A stretch of DNA of 64,000 nucleotides, taken from assembly GCA_024235215.1 (NCBI GenBank), contig JACKMU010000004.1, positions 344,914 to 408,913 of the forward strand, given 5' to 3'. Below the pieces are notes generated by a model. The model was not told the DNA's origin and made no database searches. It was given only the letters and a program-made list of their open reading frames with translations. This DNA comes from Chromatiaceae bacterium. GTDB taxonomy: Bacteria > Pseudomonadota > Gammaproteobacteria > Chromatiales > Chromatiaceae. Shown one piece after another: positions 49,319-58,697 of this stretch (positions within the stretch are counted from its first letter, which is position 1; each line of letters opens with the position of its first letter). Position numbers and translations under genes: made by a program.

Positions 49319-52300
49319 ATGCCCGCATTCATCGAAACCCAGTTCCCCATCGCACGTCTCTCCGCCGAGTCCTACAAGGAGCGCAAGGCAAACCTTGGGC
49401 AAACGCTGACTCGTTTGGGGAAATGGTGGGGGCGGAAACCACTTATCCTCTGCCGCGCCTCCATCCTTGGCATGCTGATGCCCGCATCCGATGATCCGAA
49501 GCGAGATCGCGAGATCTTTCTCAAGATCCTGACCATGGACGACGATGGTGCATGGCACCGACAGAAGGGAGACATTCCAGTTGCTGCCTGGCGCGATGCG
49601 GCAACGCCGGATATTCGGGAGGAGTTTTTCACCACTCGAGGTTTCCAGCGCGGCCTAACTGTCGAGGAGAAGGAAGAGGTCTGCGCTCGTATCTGGGAGC
49701 GACTCGATGCTGGCGAGCGCAAAGCCCTGGATGACCAGCGCCGGCGCCCTGTCTCCGACCGTGATGAGTTCGACGCAATGCCTTATGCGGACCGCATCCG
49801 CCACTGCGACCGCCCGGAGAACATCGAGGGCCCGACGGCCGAAGCTTGGGAGGAGATCAACGCCCATCTCAACACCACCGCCACCTGCCTGCCGGATCTG
49901 GTAGAGCAACTTGGTCAGCGCACCTTCGGCCATACGCCGCGTGTGGGTGATGCTTTCTGCGGCGGCGGCTCCATTCCTTTTGAGGCCGCACGGATCGGCT
50001 GCGAAGCTTTTGGGTCGGACCTCAACCCCGTGGCAGGCTTGCTCACCTGGGCTAGCTTGAACCTACTCGGCGGCGGCAAGGAGGTGCAGGAGGCGGTCCT
50101 GCGCGTTCAAGCCGAGGCCCTCGCCAAGGCCGACCGCCAGGTTACTGACTGGGGCATTGAGCACAATGAGCAGGGCGAGCGCGCCGACGCCTTCCTTTAT
50201 TGTGTCGAGGTAAAACCCGAGGGCTGTGACTACTACATTCCGCTGGCGCCGAGCTGGCTTGTCGGCGAGAAATCCAAGGTCGTCTGTAAGTGGCATAGGC
50301 CTCCCGGTTCCGACCGCCTCCAACCGGAAGTTGTCACCGTCTCCACGAACGAAGTCAAAGTATGGAAAGGGGACTCAAAGAAGGGAATCGTTCCAAAGAA
50401 CGCGACAGTGGTCGATAGCCGTGTCATCGATCCGTTCGATCCCGAGCATTCCTGGTCGGTCGAGTCGTTGCGCGGTGCGGAAGGTTTGCGCCGCTGGAGC
50501 AATGACGACGTGGTCCCGCGCCCTGGCGATGTTTTCCAGGAACGTCTCTATTGCATCCGCTGGGTCAAGACGGTGATGCAGAACGGCAAGCCTAAGGAAG
50601 TTCGCCGTTACGCTGCGCCGGAGGAAGCGGATCTCGTTCGCGAAACCAAGGTTCTCGAACTACTCCGCGAACATTTTGCCGACTGGCAGCAGGAGGGCTT
50701 CATCCCGTCGAAGTCGATACCGGAAGATGGCGACAAAACCGAAGAGCCGATTCGTACCCGCGGCTGGAGCCACTGGCACCATCTCTTCACCCCGCGTCAG
50801 CTGCTCACGCACGGTTTATTGGCGGAAGTTTCCGCGAAGCTGGCGACGTCGAAGGTGGCGCAGGTGGGGTGTTTGTTGGGGTTGGGGAGGATTGCGAACT
50901 TTGATGCACGCTTGTGCCGTTGGATAGCAGATGCCGCACGGGAGCAAGGTTCAGACGTATTTGCCAACCAGGCATTAAACACGAATTTCAGCTACACAGT
51001 TCGTCCTTTGACAAAGTTGAAATCCGCATGGGAAATAGCGTTTATTCCTGTCTCGCTAGGAAATGCCAAAGCGATTATACGTGATTCCGACGCCCGTGAC
51101 CTCCGTGAAAGATGCGACCTCTGGGTTACCGACCCGCCCTATGCAGATGCAGTGAACTACCACGAACTCGGAGACTTCTTCCTCGCTTGGCAGGAGAAGC
51201 AGCTGGCCAAGACCTTCCCCGCGTGGACGCCCGATGCCCGTGCAGAACTTGCCGTGCGCGGCGATGGAGACGATTTCCGGCGATCGATGGTGGAGATCTA
51301 CAAGAACCTTGCCCACCATATGCCGGACAACGGCATGCAGATGGTGCAGTTCACGCATCAGGATCCCGCCGTCTGGGCCGGCCTCGGCATGATTCTCTGG
51401 GCTGCAGGCCTCAAAGCCACGGCTGCCTGGACCATCAGCACTGAGACCGAGGCCGTCGGTATCAAGAAGGGCAACTACGTCACTGGCACTGTCTGCATGG
51501 TTTTGCGCAAACGCACCGCGCCTGAGCCCGGCTTCATGGACGAGGTCTATCCGCTGGTCGAGGACGAGGTCCGCCGCCAGATCGCTTCCATGCAAGCGCT
51601 CGACGAGGACGGCGAACCGAACTTCAACGACGCCGACTACCAGCTCGCCGCCTATGCCGCGGCCCTCAAGGTACTTACTCAATACGCCACGCTCGATGGC
51701 CGCGACGTCGAGCATGAGCTTTTCGCTGTCCGTGACCGCAATACCAAGAGCGACTTTCAGATCGTCATCGAGCGCGCCATCGAGATCGCCTGCGACACCC
51801 TCATTCCCCGTGGCCTTGATGTTCATTGGCGCGACCTTTCGCTGGTCGAGCGCTACTACCTCCGCGCGCTCGACATCGAAAGCCGCGGTGAGCGCCGCAA
51901 GGGCATGTATGAGGAGCTTGCCCGCGGTTTCGGCGTGACCGATATCCGTGCGCTGCTCAAGAGCGACAAGGCGAACGGCGCCCGCATGTTAACCGCCAGT
52001 GGCTTTGGCACCACTGGCCTGGCAGCGCCTGCCGGCATGGATGCAGATGGTGCAGTGTTGCCTGCACGGCGGGGTCGTGCCGCTGCTGGAGGCGTTCATC
52101 CCTTTGCGGTTTCGCGGGTTCGCCACCTACTTTTCGCGATTCGAGAGACTGCCGCGGCAGACAATACCCCTGAACCGGGTCGGCAGTATCTGCGCGACAC
52201 CTTCGGCCAAGGGTATTGGGGGCAGCGCGAACGCTTCATCGGTCTGCTCGAATGGCTGGCTGCGCTCGGGAATGCCGAGGGTATGCAAGAGTGGACCGCC

Positions 52301-52354
52301 GATTCTACAGCGGCGCGAATTCTGGCCGGTCGGCTCCGCAACGACCACGCCTGA
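49319..52354 (+). CDS. DUF1156-type adenine-specific DNA methyltransferase
   Basis: A 1011-residue protein from ATG 49319; a TTG at 49307 overlapping the DUF3780 stop is an alternative. The N-terminal DUF1156 part has K-W-W-G-R-K-P-L. SAM-binding motif I, D-A-F-C-G-G-G-S-I-P-F, lies near 209, followed by G-S-D-L-N-P-V-A. Catalytic motif IV, D-P-P-Y, is at about 605, in the order used by N6-adenine or N4-cytosine methylases. Methylation probably marks self DNA for the cassette. Its stop overlaps the start of the PLD-helicase gene (ATGA). Confidence 0.9.
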   Translation: MPAFIETQFPIARLSAESYKERKANLGQTLTRLGKWWGRKPLILCRASILGMLMPASDDPKRDREIFLKILTMDDDGAWHRQKGDIPVAAWRDAATPDIREEFFTTRGFQRGLTVEEKEEVCARIWERLDAGERKALDDQRRRPVSDRDEFDAMPYADRIRHCDRPENIEGPTAEAWEEINAHLNTTATCLPDLVEQLGQRTFGHTPRVGDAFCGGGSIPFEAARIGCEAFGSDLNPVAGLLTWASLNLLGGGKEVQEAVLRVQAEALAKADRQVTDWGIEHNEQGERADAFLYCVEVKPEGCDYYIPLAPSWLVGEKSKVVCKWHRPPGSDRLQPEVVTVSTNEVKVWKGDSKKGIVPKNATVVDSRVIDPFDPEHSWSVESLRGAEGLRRWSNDDVVPRPGDVFQERLYCIRWVKTVMQNGKPKEVRRYAAPEEADLVRETKVLELLREHFADWQQEGFIPSKSIPEDGDKTEEPIRTRGWSHWHHLFTPRQLLTHGLLAEVSAKLATSKVAQVGCLLGLGRIANFDARLCRWIADAAREQGSDVFANQALNTNFSYTVRPLTKLKSAWEIAFIPVSLGNAKAIIRDSDARDLRERCDLWVTDPPYADAVNYHELGDFFLAWQEKQLAKTFPAWTPDARAELAVRGDGDDFRRSMVEIYKNLAHHMPDNGMQMVQFTHQDPAVWAGLGMILWAAGLKATAAWTISTETEAVGIKKGNYVTGTVCMVLRKRTAPEPGFMDEVYPLVEDEVRRQIASMQALDEDGEPNFNDADYQLAAYAAALKVLTQYATLDGRDVEHELFAVRDRNTKSDFQIVIERAIEIACDTLIPRGLDVHWRDLSLVERYYLRALDIESRGERRKGMYEELARGFGVTDIRALLKSDKANGARMLTASGFGTTGLAAPAGMDADGAVLPARRGRAAAGGVHPFAVSRVRHLLFAIRETAAADNTPEPGRQYLRDTFGQGYWGQRERFIGLLEWLAALGNAEGMQEWTADSTAARILAGRLRNDHA

Positions 52355-55149
52355 TGCTTCGACGCCACTCCAGCCGACGAAACCCACTCGACCATGCGGT
52401 GCTGAACCAGCGCCTGGAAGGCGCTGTTTCATATGATCGTATCGCGGGCTACTTCCGCTCGAGCTTGTTTGAGGTGGCCGGCGAAGCCATCAGCAAAGTG
52501 ACTGGTCAGGTGCGAATCATCTGCAACTCGGACCTGGATCCACAGGATCTTGTAACTGCTGCGGCCGCTCAAGCTGCGCTGCGCCGGAGTTGGTGTTCCG
52601 GCCAGCCGGAGGAAGCGCCACCCAGCGCGATGCCGCGTTATCGCGCCTTGTACCAAGCCCTCACCGGCAAAAAAATAGAAGTAAGGATATTACCCGATTC
52701 CGCTTTTGGTCTTATCCATGGCAAGGCAGGCATCGTTCGCCGTGTGGATGGCACCGCCACCGCTTTCCTTGGCAGCGTCAACGAAAGTGCGTCGGCCTGG
52801 AAGGTCAACTACGAGCTACTCTGGGAAGATGACGATCCCGAAACCATTGCTTGGGTGCAGGAGGAGTTCGAGGCGCTCTGGAATGATGCGCGCGCTGTCG
52901 ATCTGGCTTGTTGTCCATTCATCGCCCAGGATGTCAAGCGCATCATTTCACGCCGAGTAGTTGAACCGGAAGAGCTGAAGGTAACCGCTAATCCGGATGC
53001 TGCGGCCGCAGCTGCAGCGATCGAAACGCCGGTCTATCGTCGGGAACAAGGACTCTGGCCGCATCAGAAATATTTCGCTCGGTTGGCGCTGGAACGTCAT
53101 CGGCTAGGCGGTGCGCGCCTCGTGCTCGCCGACCAGGTAGGCCTGGGAAAAACTGTTCAACTCGCAATGGCCGCGATGCTCATGGCGATTGACGATCCGG
53201 ACGCAGGCCCAATTTTAGTGCTCGCTCCCAAGCCACTACTTCAGCAGTGGCAGGATGAGTTGATGGAGCTGCTCCTGTTGCCGTCGGCGCGCTGGAACGG
53301 TCGCGCCTGGGTGGACGAAAACGACTTGGAGTATCCGTCGGAGGGTGTGAAATCACTTGGGAAGTGCCCGCGCCGAATAGGGTTGGTGTCGCAAGGTTTG
53401 GTCGTCCGTGGACTGTCGGAGGCAGTCAACCAACTCCTTGGACGCCAGTACACTTGTGTGATTGTGGACGAAGCCCATCGCGCGCGCCGCCGCAAACTGC
53501 CGAAAGTGGATGCCGGCGCCGACGAAATCGATGAGCGAGCCGAGCCGAACAAATTGATGGCTTTTCTCAGGGAGATTGGCCCGAAGACCAAGAGCATGTT
53601 GCTGGCGACTGCGACGCCGGTGCAACTTCACCCCGTCGAGGCATGGGATCTTCTGCACGTACTTTCTCAGGGAAATGACGGCGTGCTCGGCGGTTGGACG
53701 CACACCAGCCCTTGGTTTCGTCCCAGTCATTGCCTGAGCATAGCCACCGGCACTGCTGTGGTTCCGACCAACGACGTGCGCGATGGTTGGCAATACGTCC
53801 GCGATCCGCTGCCATCCCGGTTCGAGGATTCTGCTCTGAGGCGCATACGCGACAACCTCGATGCGGAGGACATCCGCTGGCAATTCAACCCAGAGAGTCT
53901 TGAGAAACTATCACCCGCTATTCGGCGAGTTCAGCTTCAAAACGGCCTGCTGCCCAACTATGGCGACCGCTTCAACCCTCTGCTTCGTTGCATTGTGCGC
54001 CGGACGCGCGCGTACCTGGAGGTGATGATCAACCCGGCAACCGGTGGCTATTTTCTCCCAAAGGTCAGCGTGAAGTTGTTCGGAGAGGAAGACGAAGGAG
54101 CGCTTGTGCTTGGAGGCTATCTGCGTGAGGCCTACCAGGAAGCAGAAGAGTTTTCCCAGCTCCTGCAGAAGCGGGTTAGAGGGGCTGGTTTCTTCAAAAC
54201 TCTGTTATTGCGGCGCCTTGGAAGCTCCATGGAAGCGGGGCGACGTACGGTGAGCAAGCTCCTTGGGGATGAACCCGACATTCCCGATGACGAGGACGAA
54301 GATGACGCCGAGGAAGAGCTGCCACCGCAGGTCGGAAGGCCTCCACAGGGGGCTAGCGAATTTAAGAATTTCACAGGTGCAGAGATTGCATCGCTGAATC
54401 GCTGCCTTCAACTTCTAAATCAAGCTGGTAACAACGATCCCAAACTCGAGGCGCTGATTGGCTATCTTCTCGGAACACAATCAGGTGTGACGCGTCGTTG
54501 GCTCGATTTAGGCTGTATCTTGTTTTCGCAATATTACGATACGGTCCGCTGGGTAGGGAATGAGCTGGCCAAGCGAGCGGAATTCGCTTCTATGGACATC
54601 GGTCTCTATGCCGGCAGTAACCGCTCCGGCTTCTGGCGCGATGGCCGGTTCCAGAGATGTGATCGAAATGTGCTCAAAACACGCGTCCGCACTGGTGAAA
54701 TTAAGCTACTGTTGGGTACCGATGCTGCTTCCGAGGGGCTGAACCTGCAGCGCCTGGGCACACTTATCAACATCGACCTTCCATGGAACCCGACTCGGCT
54801 GGAGCAAAGAAAAGGCCGCATCCAACGCATCGGGCAAGCGCGCAGCGAAGTCTGGATTGCCAATCTCCGTTATCGTGATTCTGTGGAGGATCGTGTCCAC
54901 CAGGTGCTGGCTGACCGTCTGGAGGCTATCCATGAGCTTTTTGGTCAAATACCGGACACGCTCGAGGACGTTTGGGTCCAAGTAGCATTACATGACGAGC
55001 AAGCTGCCCAACAACTCATAGACCGAACCACGGCGACAAGAAATCCGTTCGACGTCAAATACAGCAAGGTGGAAGACGCTGAATGGGAAACCTGTACTTC
55101 TGTTCTGAACAGCGTGAGCATGAAGGAGCTTTTGTCACGCGGATGGTGA
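52354..55149 (+). CDS. PLD-like nuclease-SNF2 helicase fusion
   Basis: A 931-residue protein from ATG 52354 (codons upstream to 52216 are in frame but within the methyltransferase gene). The N-terminal 170 residues are phospholipase D-like, with L-I-H-G-K-A-G near 118 and F-L-G-S-V-N-E-S; the canonical Asp of HxK(x4)D is replaced by Arg. Residues about 230-500 and 720-880 form an SNF2/DEAD helicase: A-D-Q-V-G-L-G-K-T near 258-266, D-E-A-H near 371, and C-terminal motifs D-A-A-S-E-G-L-N-L and Q-R-K-G-R-I-Q-R-I-G-Q. It probably remodels and cuts invading DNA as the effector. It ends the DUF1156 cassette. Confidence 0.88.
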   Translation: MLRRHSSRRNPLDHAVLNQRLEGAVSYDRIAGYFRSSLFEVAGEAISKVTGQVRIICNSDLDPQDLVTAAAAQAALRRSWCSGQPEEAPPSAMPRYRALYQALTGKKIEVRILPDSAFGLIHGKAGIVRRVDGTATAFLGSVNESASAWKVNYELLWEDDDPETIAWVQEEFEALWNDARAVDLACCPFIAQDVKRIISRRVVEPEELKVTANPDAAAAAAAIETPVYRREQGLWPHQKYFARLALERHRLGGARLVLADQVGLGKTVQLAMAAMLMAIDDPDAGPILVLAPKPLLQQWQDELMELLLLPSARWNGRAWVDENDLEYPSEGVKSLGKCPRRIGLVSQGLVVRGLSEAVNQLLGRQYTCVIVDEAHRARRRKLPKVDAGADEIDERAEPNKLMAFLREIGPKTKSMLLATATPVQLHPVEAWDLLHVLSQGNDGVLGGWTHTSPWFRPSHCLSIATGTAVVPTNDVRDGWQYVRDPLPSRFEDSALRRIRDNLDAEDIRWQFNPESLEKLSPAIRRVQLQNGLLPNYGDRFNPLLRCIVRRTRAYLEVMINPATGGYFLPKVSVKLFGEEDEGALVLGGYLREAYQEAEEFSQLLQKRVRGAGFFKTLLLRRLGSSMEAGRRTVSKLLGDEPDIPDDEDEDDAEEELPPQVGRPPQGASEFKNFTGAEIASLNRCLQLLNQAGNNDPKLEALIGYLLGTQSGVTRRWLDLGCILFSQYYDTVRWVGNELAKRAEFASMDIGLYAGSNRSGFWRDGRFQRCDRNVLKTRVRTGEIKLLLGTDAASEGLNLQRLGTLINIDLPWNPTRLEQRKGRIQRIGQARSEVWIANLRYRDSVEDRVHQVLADRLEAIHELFGQIPDTLEDVWVQVALHDEQAAQQLIDRTTATRNPFDVKYSKVEDAEWETCTSVLNSVSMKELLSRGW

Positions 55150-55153
55150 ATCG

Positions 55154-55300
55154 ATGCTGCACTATTCTGGAAACGGGCTCTCGTTATTCTTGAACGACCT
55201 AACTGCGAGCGGCGTGCTGAATTCGGGAGCAAGTAGACAACTATTTGGAGAGCTTAGATCGAAGGTGGTGACGAGTAGCCATGTCCTTGCCAAGCGCTAA
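55154..55300 (+). CDS. Possible 48-residue protein between the two defence runs
   Basis: A short open frame, ATG 55154 to TAA 55300, overlapping the next gene start by 20 bp in another frame. The translation (M-L-H-Y-S-G-N-G-L-S-L-F-L-N-D-L, then S-G-A-S-R-Q-L-F-G-E-L-R) has a protein-like composition. No Shine-Dalgarno and no family are recognised. It may be chance. Confidence 0.22.
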   Translation: MLHYSGNGLSLFLNDLTASGVLNSGASRQLFGELRSKVVTSSHVLAKR

Positions 55301-55604
55301 AAGAATCTCTGTCGAACGTGTGAGGAAGGCTGTGGCCGGCAGAATCGCAGTTCTGTGGCAGTACATGTATAAGGCTCAAATTTGGCTTAATATTTTGAGG
55401 GCCAGACATGGTGGGATCGTGCTGTCTGTCGTTCTGCTTTTTCCCTTAGCTGCAAGCGTATTTTGGTCACCCGAATTTCAAAATGCACTTGCGCACTACT
55501 ACGCAACAGAGCAGGAGGTCGATAAGCTTCACGCCCTGGTTTTATATGTAAACGATGTCGTAGCACAAAAACGTGTAAACGATGTTGTGGCACTTCTCAA
55601 CTAG
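55281..55604 (+). CDS. Small single-span membrane protein at the head of the novel cluster
   Basis: A 107-residue protein from ATG 55281. The basic N-terminus (K-R-I-S-V-E-R-V-R-K) is followed by an amphipathic part, a hydrophobic segment at about 44-62 (G-I-V-L-S-V-V-L-L-F-P-L-A-A-S-V-F-W) and a C-terminal tail containing a short repeat, V-N-D-V-V-A, twice. I know no family. It ends 9 bp before the SIS-HAD gene and runs in the same direction. It could be a membrane effector or anchor for the cluster. Confidence 0.5.
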   Translation: MSLPSAKRISVERVRKAVAGRIAVLWQYMYKAQIWLNILRARHGGIVLSVVLLFPLAASVFWSPEFQNALAHYYATEQEVDKLHALVLYVNDVVAQKRVNDVVALLN

Positions 55605-55613
55605 GGTACAGGC

Positions 55614-57566
55614 GTGGGTAAACCTTTTAAACGTGAACTAGAGAGCATTGAAAAAACATATGCTTGGGCGAATAGTTATGACTTATCACTCCTGATCGAG
55701 GTAAAAGAACGTGCGTCGTCATTGCCTATGCTGGCGATTGGTTCGGGCGGCTCTGTAACAGCAGCAGAAATCTTATGCGGACTCCAGACCGCACAAAATG
55801 GGAATGTAGCGAAAGTAGTGACGCCTCTGGAGATGCCAAGTTGTATTCCAAGTGACAGGCGCCTATCTGTATGGCTTCTAAGTGCGGGCGGAAATAACAC
55901 CGACATACTCTTTGCATACAAGAATGTCGTGGTTGAAGAGCCAAAACAGCTGGTTGTTGTTTGCGGTGATCCGAACAGTAGCTTAATAGCTAAAACCACA
56001 AGTAATGATTATGTTGATGTGTTTTCGTTTTTTCCGCCATCAGGCAAGGATGGGTTTTTGGCAACCAATTCTCTGTTGGCATTCGCTATATTATTGTCAC
56101 GTTTATATAGATCTGATTCCGACACTGTTTTCAAATATCCGTCAACAGTTAGAAAGTTGTGGCGATCTGTATTTGCAGAAGATATAACCCTGAGGACTCT
56201 CAGGTCACGATGTGCAACATTGTGGAAGAAGAAAACAATCATTGTCCTGTACAGCGCTCCTTTCAGGCCTATTGCTATCGATCTGGAATCCAAGTTCACT
56301 GAAGCAGCTCTTGGTAATATCCAATTTGCAGATTTCCGCAATTTTTCCCATGGTAGACACCATTGGCTTGCAAAACATGGTGAAGATGCGGGGCTTCTTG
56401 TATTCAGTACACCACGTGACGCAATCTTGGCGAACATGACCCTATCATTACTGCCAGCAAGTGTCCCTGCTGTACATATCCCTACAAAGTCGGATGGCTC
56501 GGAGGCGCTCATTGGACTGTTAGTGATTGCATTCCACTTGGTGGGGTGGGCAGGGAGAGCTAAAGATATCGATCCTGGAAGGCCAGGTGTGCCAGATTTT
56601 GGTTCCAAACTATATGGTCTTAACTTACCGAGAAACTATAGAAAATTACCTTCGAATAATGAAACGATAATTTTTCGTAAGAGTGGTGTGGGCTTGGACG
56701 CGCTTGAAAACCAGAATACTTACGACTTTTGGAAATCAGCATTGATTACGTTCAGACGACGGTTGGCAAATGCAAGATTTGCCGGTGTTATCTTCGACTA
56801 TGACGGTACACTTGTTGATGCTCGGCACCGGTTTGAACCGCCGACTCGGTTAATTTCAGATGAGTTAGTCCGTCTGTTATCAGTAGGTATACCAATTGGT
56901 GTAGCAACTGGTCGGGGAAAATCGGTAAGAAAGGACTTGCGGTCTGTCTTGCCGAAGAAATACTGGGGACTTGTTCTCATTGGTTATTATAATGGAGCAG
57001 AAGTCGGTAATCTGGATGATGAAAATGTTCCCGTCAGAAGCCAAGTGCCCGATGATGAATTATCTGCTTTCAATCAAATTCTTTCGAAGGATTTCGAGCT
57101 GTCACGCATTGCAAAAATTGAAGTCCGAGGTTCACAATTAACTATTACGCAGAAGTTAGCGATGACAGAACATCGGCTGTGGGATATTACAAATCAGCAC
57201 CTGAAAAAGATTAGAGACTCAAAATTATCGGTTCTCAGGTCGAGTCACTCCATAGATGTGCTTGTGCCCGGGGTATCCAAACTAAATCTACTACAAGAAT
57301 TTCGCAGGATTTATAATTTTGGGCGGTCCCCAATCCTAACCGTCGGTGATCGCGGAAATTGGCCTGGCAATGATTATGAATTGCTCTCTGGACCCTATTC
57401 ATTAAGTGTCGACGAAGTGTCTTCCGATCCGGCAACATGCTGGAATCTTTCGCCTCCCGGCGTTCGAGGTGTACAAGCCGCGCATCTGTATTGTAAAGCT
57501 CTGATTACATACCGAGAGAAGGGTATGTTCAGGTTTCAGTATAGTAGAATGGGGTATAAGGCATGA
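55614..57566 (+). CDS. SIS-domain and HAD-phosphatase fusion
   Basis: A 650-residue protein from GTG 55614. The first 350 residues contain a SIS (phosphosugar-binding) region: L-P-M-L-A-I-G-S-G-G-S-V-T-A-A-E-I-L near 37-54, W-L-L-S-A-G-G-N-N-T-D near 90 and a second lobe around 190-310. Residues about 385-620 are a HAD hydrolase: V-I-F-D395-Y-D397-G-T-L-V-D, G-V-A-T-G-R-G (motif II) near 430, and T-V-G-D-R-G-N-W-P-G-N-D (motif IV) near 577. Predicted to bind a phosphosugar or nucleotide-sugar ligand and dephosphorylate it. This fusion is uncommon. It overlaps the PRTase gene (ATGA). Confidence 0.8.
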   Translation: MGKPFKRELESIEKTYAWANSYDLSLLIEVKERASSLPMLAIGSGGSVTAAEILCGLQTAQNGNVAKVVTPLEMPSCIPSDRRLSVWLLSAGGNNTDILFAYKNVVVEEPKQLVVVCGDPNSSLIAKTTSNDYVDVFSFFPPSGKDGFLATNSLLAFAILLSRLYRSDSDTVFKYPSTVRKLWRSVFAEDITLRTLRSRCATLWKKKTIIVLYSAPFRPIAIDLESKFTEAALGNIQFADFRNFSHGRHHWLAKHGEDAGLLVFSTPRDAILANMTLSLLPASVPAVHIPTKSDGSEALIGLLVIAFHLVGWAGRAKDIDPGRPGVPDFGSKLYGLNLPRNYRKLPSNNETIIFRKSGVGLDALENQNTYDFWKSALITFRRRLANARFAGVIFDYDGTLVDARHRFEPPTRLISDELVRLLSVGIPIGVATGRGKSVRKDLRSVLPKKYWGLVLIGYYNGAEVGNLDDENVPVRSQVPDDELSAFNQILSKDFELSRIAKIEVRGSQLTITQKLAMTEHRLWDITNQHLKKIRDSKLSVLRSSHSIDVLVPGVSKLNLLQEFRRIYNFGRSPILTVGDRGNWPGNDYELLSGPYSLSVDEVSSDPATCWNLSPPGVRGVQAAHLYCKALITYREKGMFRFQYSRMGYKA

Positions 57567-58678
57567 AGCAGAACCTAGGACTCAAGATTCTAGGTCAGGT
57601 CATGAAATGGGACGATGACCGTTCCAGGGGAGAATTTTCATGGTTGAAACTCATGTCGCGATTAAAGTACGACGGATATCAGGACTTTTTAGCAGGTGCT
57701 CGCTTTATAGAAAGTTTAGTCACCTGGCTACAGCAATTCGATTCGAGTGAGAGAGAAATAGCATACCAATATATTCGCGATAAGCTTGTGTATATCGGAC
57801 CTGCGGAAATGCAGCGGCTGGTTGAAAAGTTTTATCCCGAATATGTGCAGCGTGAAGTCGTTAGAAAAGTTGCACATGAATTGAATATACCCGCATACAT
57901 GGTCTGGTCCAATCAAAAAGCGCAGGCGCACATCAAAGATTTTCGAAGAAAAACCCTTTTTATGGGATTAAGTGACGGTGCGAGGATAGATACATTGCGC
58001 CGCGTCAATGTCGGAATATTATCCAATGAGCAGATTGTTGTAACCACCCAACTTGACAAAGCCAAATGGGAGGGGTTGCTCAAGGATCTTAAAAAAACGT
58101 GCGGAGCCGATGCGAAATTTTCCGTTGTCTATCTCATTGATGATTTTATCGCATCCGGAACAACGCTAATTCGATATGAGAACAGTGAGTGGATTGGGAA
58201 GCTTCAGAAATTCAGGGACTCAATCCGCGAAGCAGAATCGCAGCTTGGATCTGGTGCCATCCTAGAAGAGAACTGGCGCCTCCATGTCCATCATTACCTG
58301 GCGTCAGATTACGCAGCAAAAGTAGTCTGCACGAATTACGAAAAGGCCATGCGAGAGGAAAGCGGTGAGCCATGGTTTCCTCATGTCGAATTTACATATG
58401 GTTATGTGTTGCCAGCCTATCTACCGATTACGAATAACAAAAGCGACCCCTTTTTAACCTTGGTAGATAAATATTATGATCCCGTGTTAGAGAATGAGCA
58501 CTCTGAAAAGAGTGGTGTAACGTCAATGAAGTACGGATATAGAGAATGCGCATTACCACTTGTTCTAGATCACAATACACCAAATAACTCACTCTCGATT
58601 TTGTGGGCAGAAACTGACGGCGAAAATAATGCCCATGCTATGCGCCCTTTATTTCGGAGACGCCAGCGACACAGCTGA
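57563..58678 (+). CDS. Phosphoribosyltransferase-like protein (conflict-system type)
   Basis: A 371-residue protein from ATG 57563 (ATGA overlap). The PRPP-binding loop is clear: V-V-Y-L-I-D193-D194-F-I-A-S198-G199-T-T. The N-terminal 140 residues are helical with W-S-N-Q-K-A-Q near 115 and F-M-G-L-S-D-G-A-R, probably supplying the hood. The C-terminal domain has Y-G-Y-V-L-P-A-Y-L-P and ends basic. This recalls the PRTase-CE class, described with ORC/CDC6-type ATPases in Aravind-type conflict systems; I assign this from memory. It would transfer a phosphoribosyl group, or hydrolyse nucleotides, in response to the cluster. Confidence 0.72.
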   Translation: MKQNLGLKILGQVMKWDDDRSRGEFSWLKLMSRLKYDGYQDFLAGARFIESLVTWLQQFDSSEREIAYQYIRDKLVYIGPAEMQRLVEKFYPEYVQREVVRKVAHELNIPAYMVWSNQKAQAHIKDFRRKTLFMGLSDGARIDTLRRVNVGILSNEQIVVTTQLDKAKWEGLLKDLKKTCGADAKFSVVYLIDDFIASGTTLIRYENSEWIGKLQKFRDSIREAESQLGSGAILEENWRLHVHHYLASDYAAKVVCTNYEKAMREESGEPWFPHVEFTYGYVLPAYLPITNNKSDPFLTLVDKYYDPVLENEHSEKSGVTSMKYGYRECALPLVLDHNTPNNSLSILWAETDGENNAHAMRPLFRRRQRHS

Positions 58679-58697
58679 CTGGTAGGCAAGAATATCA

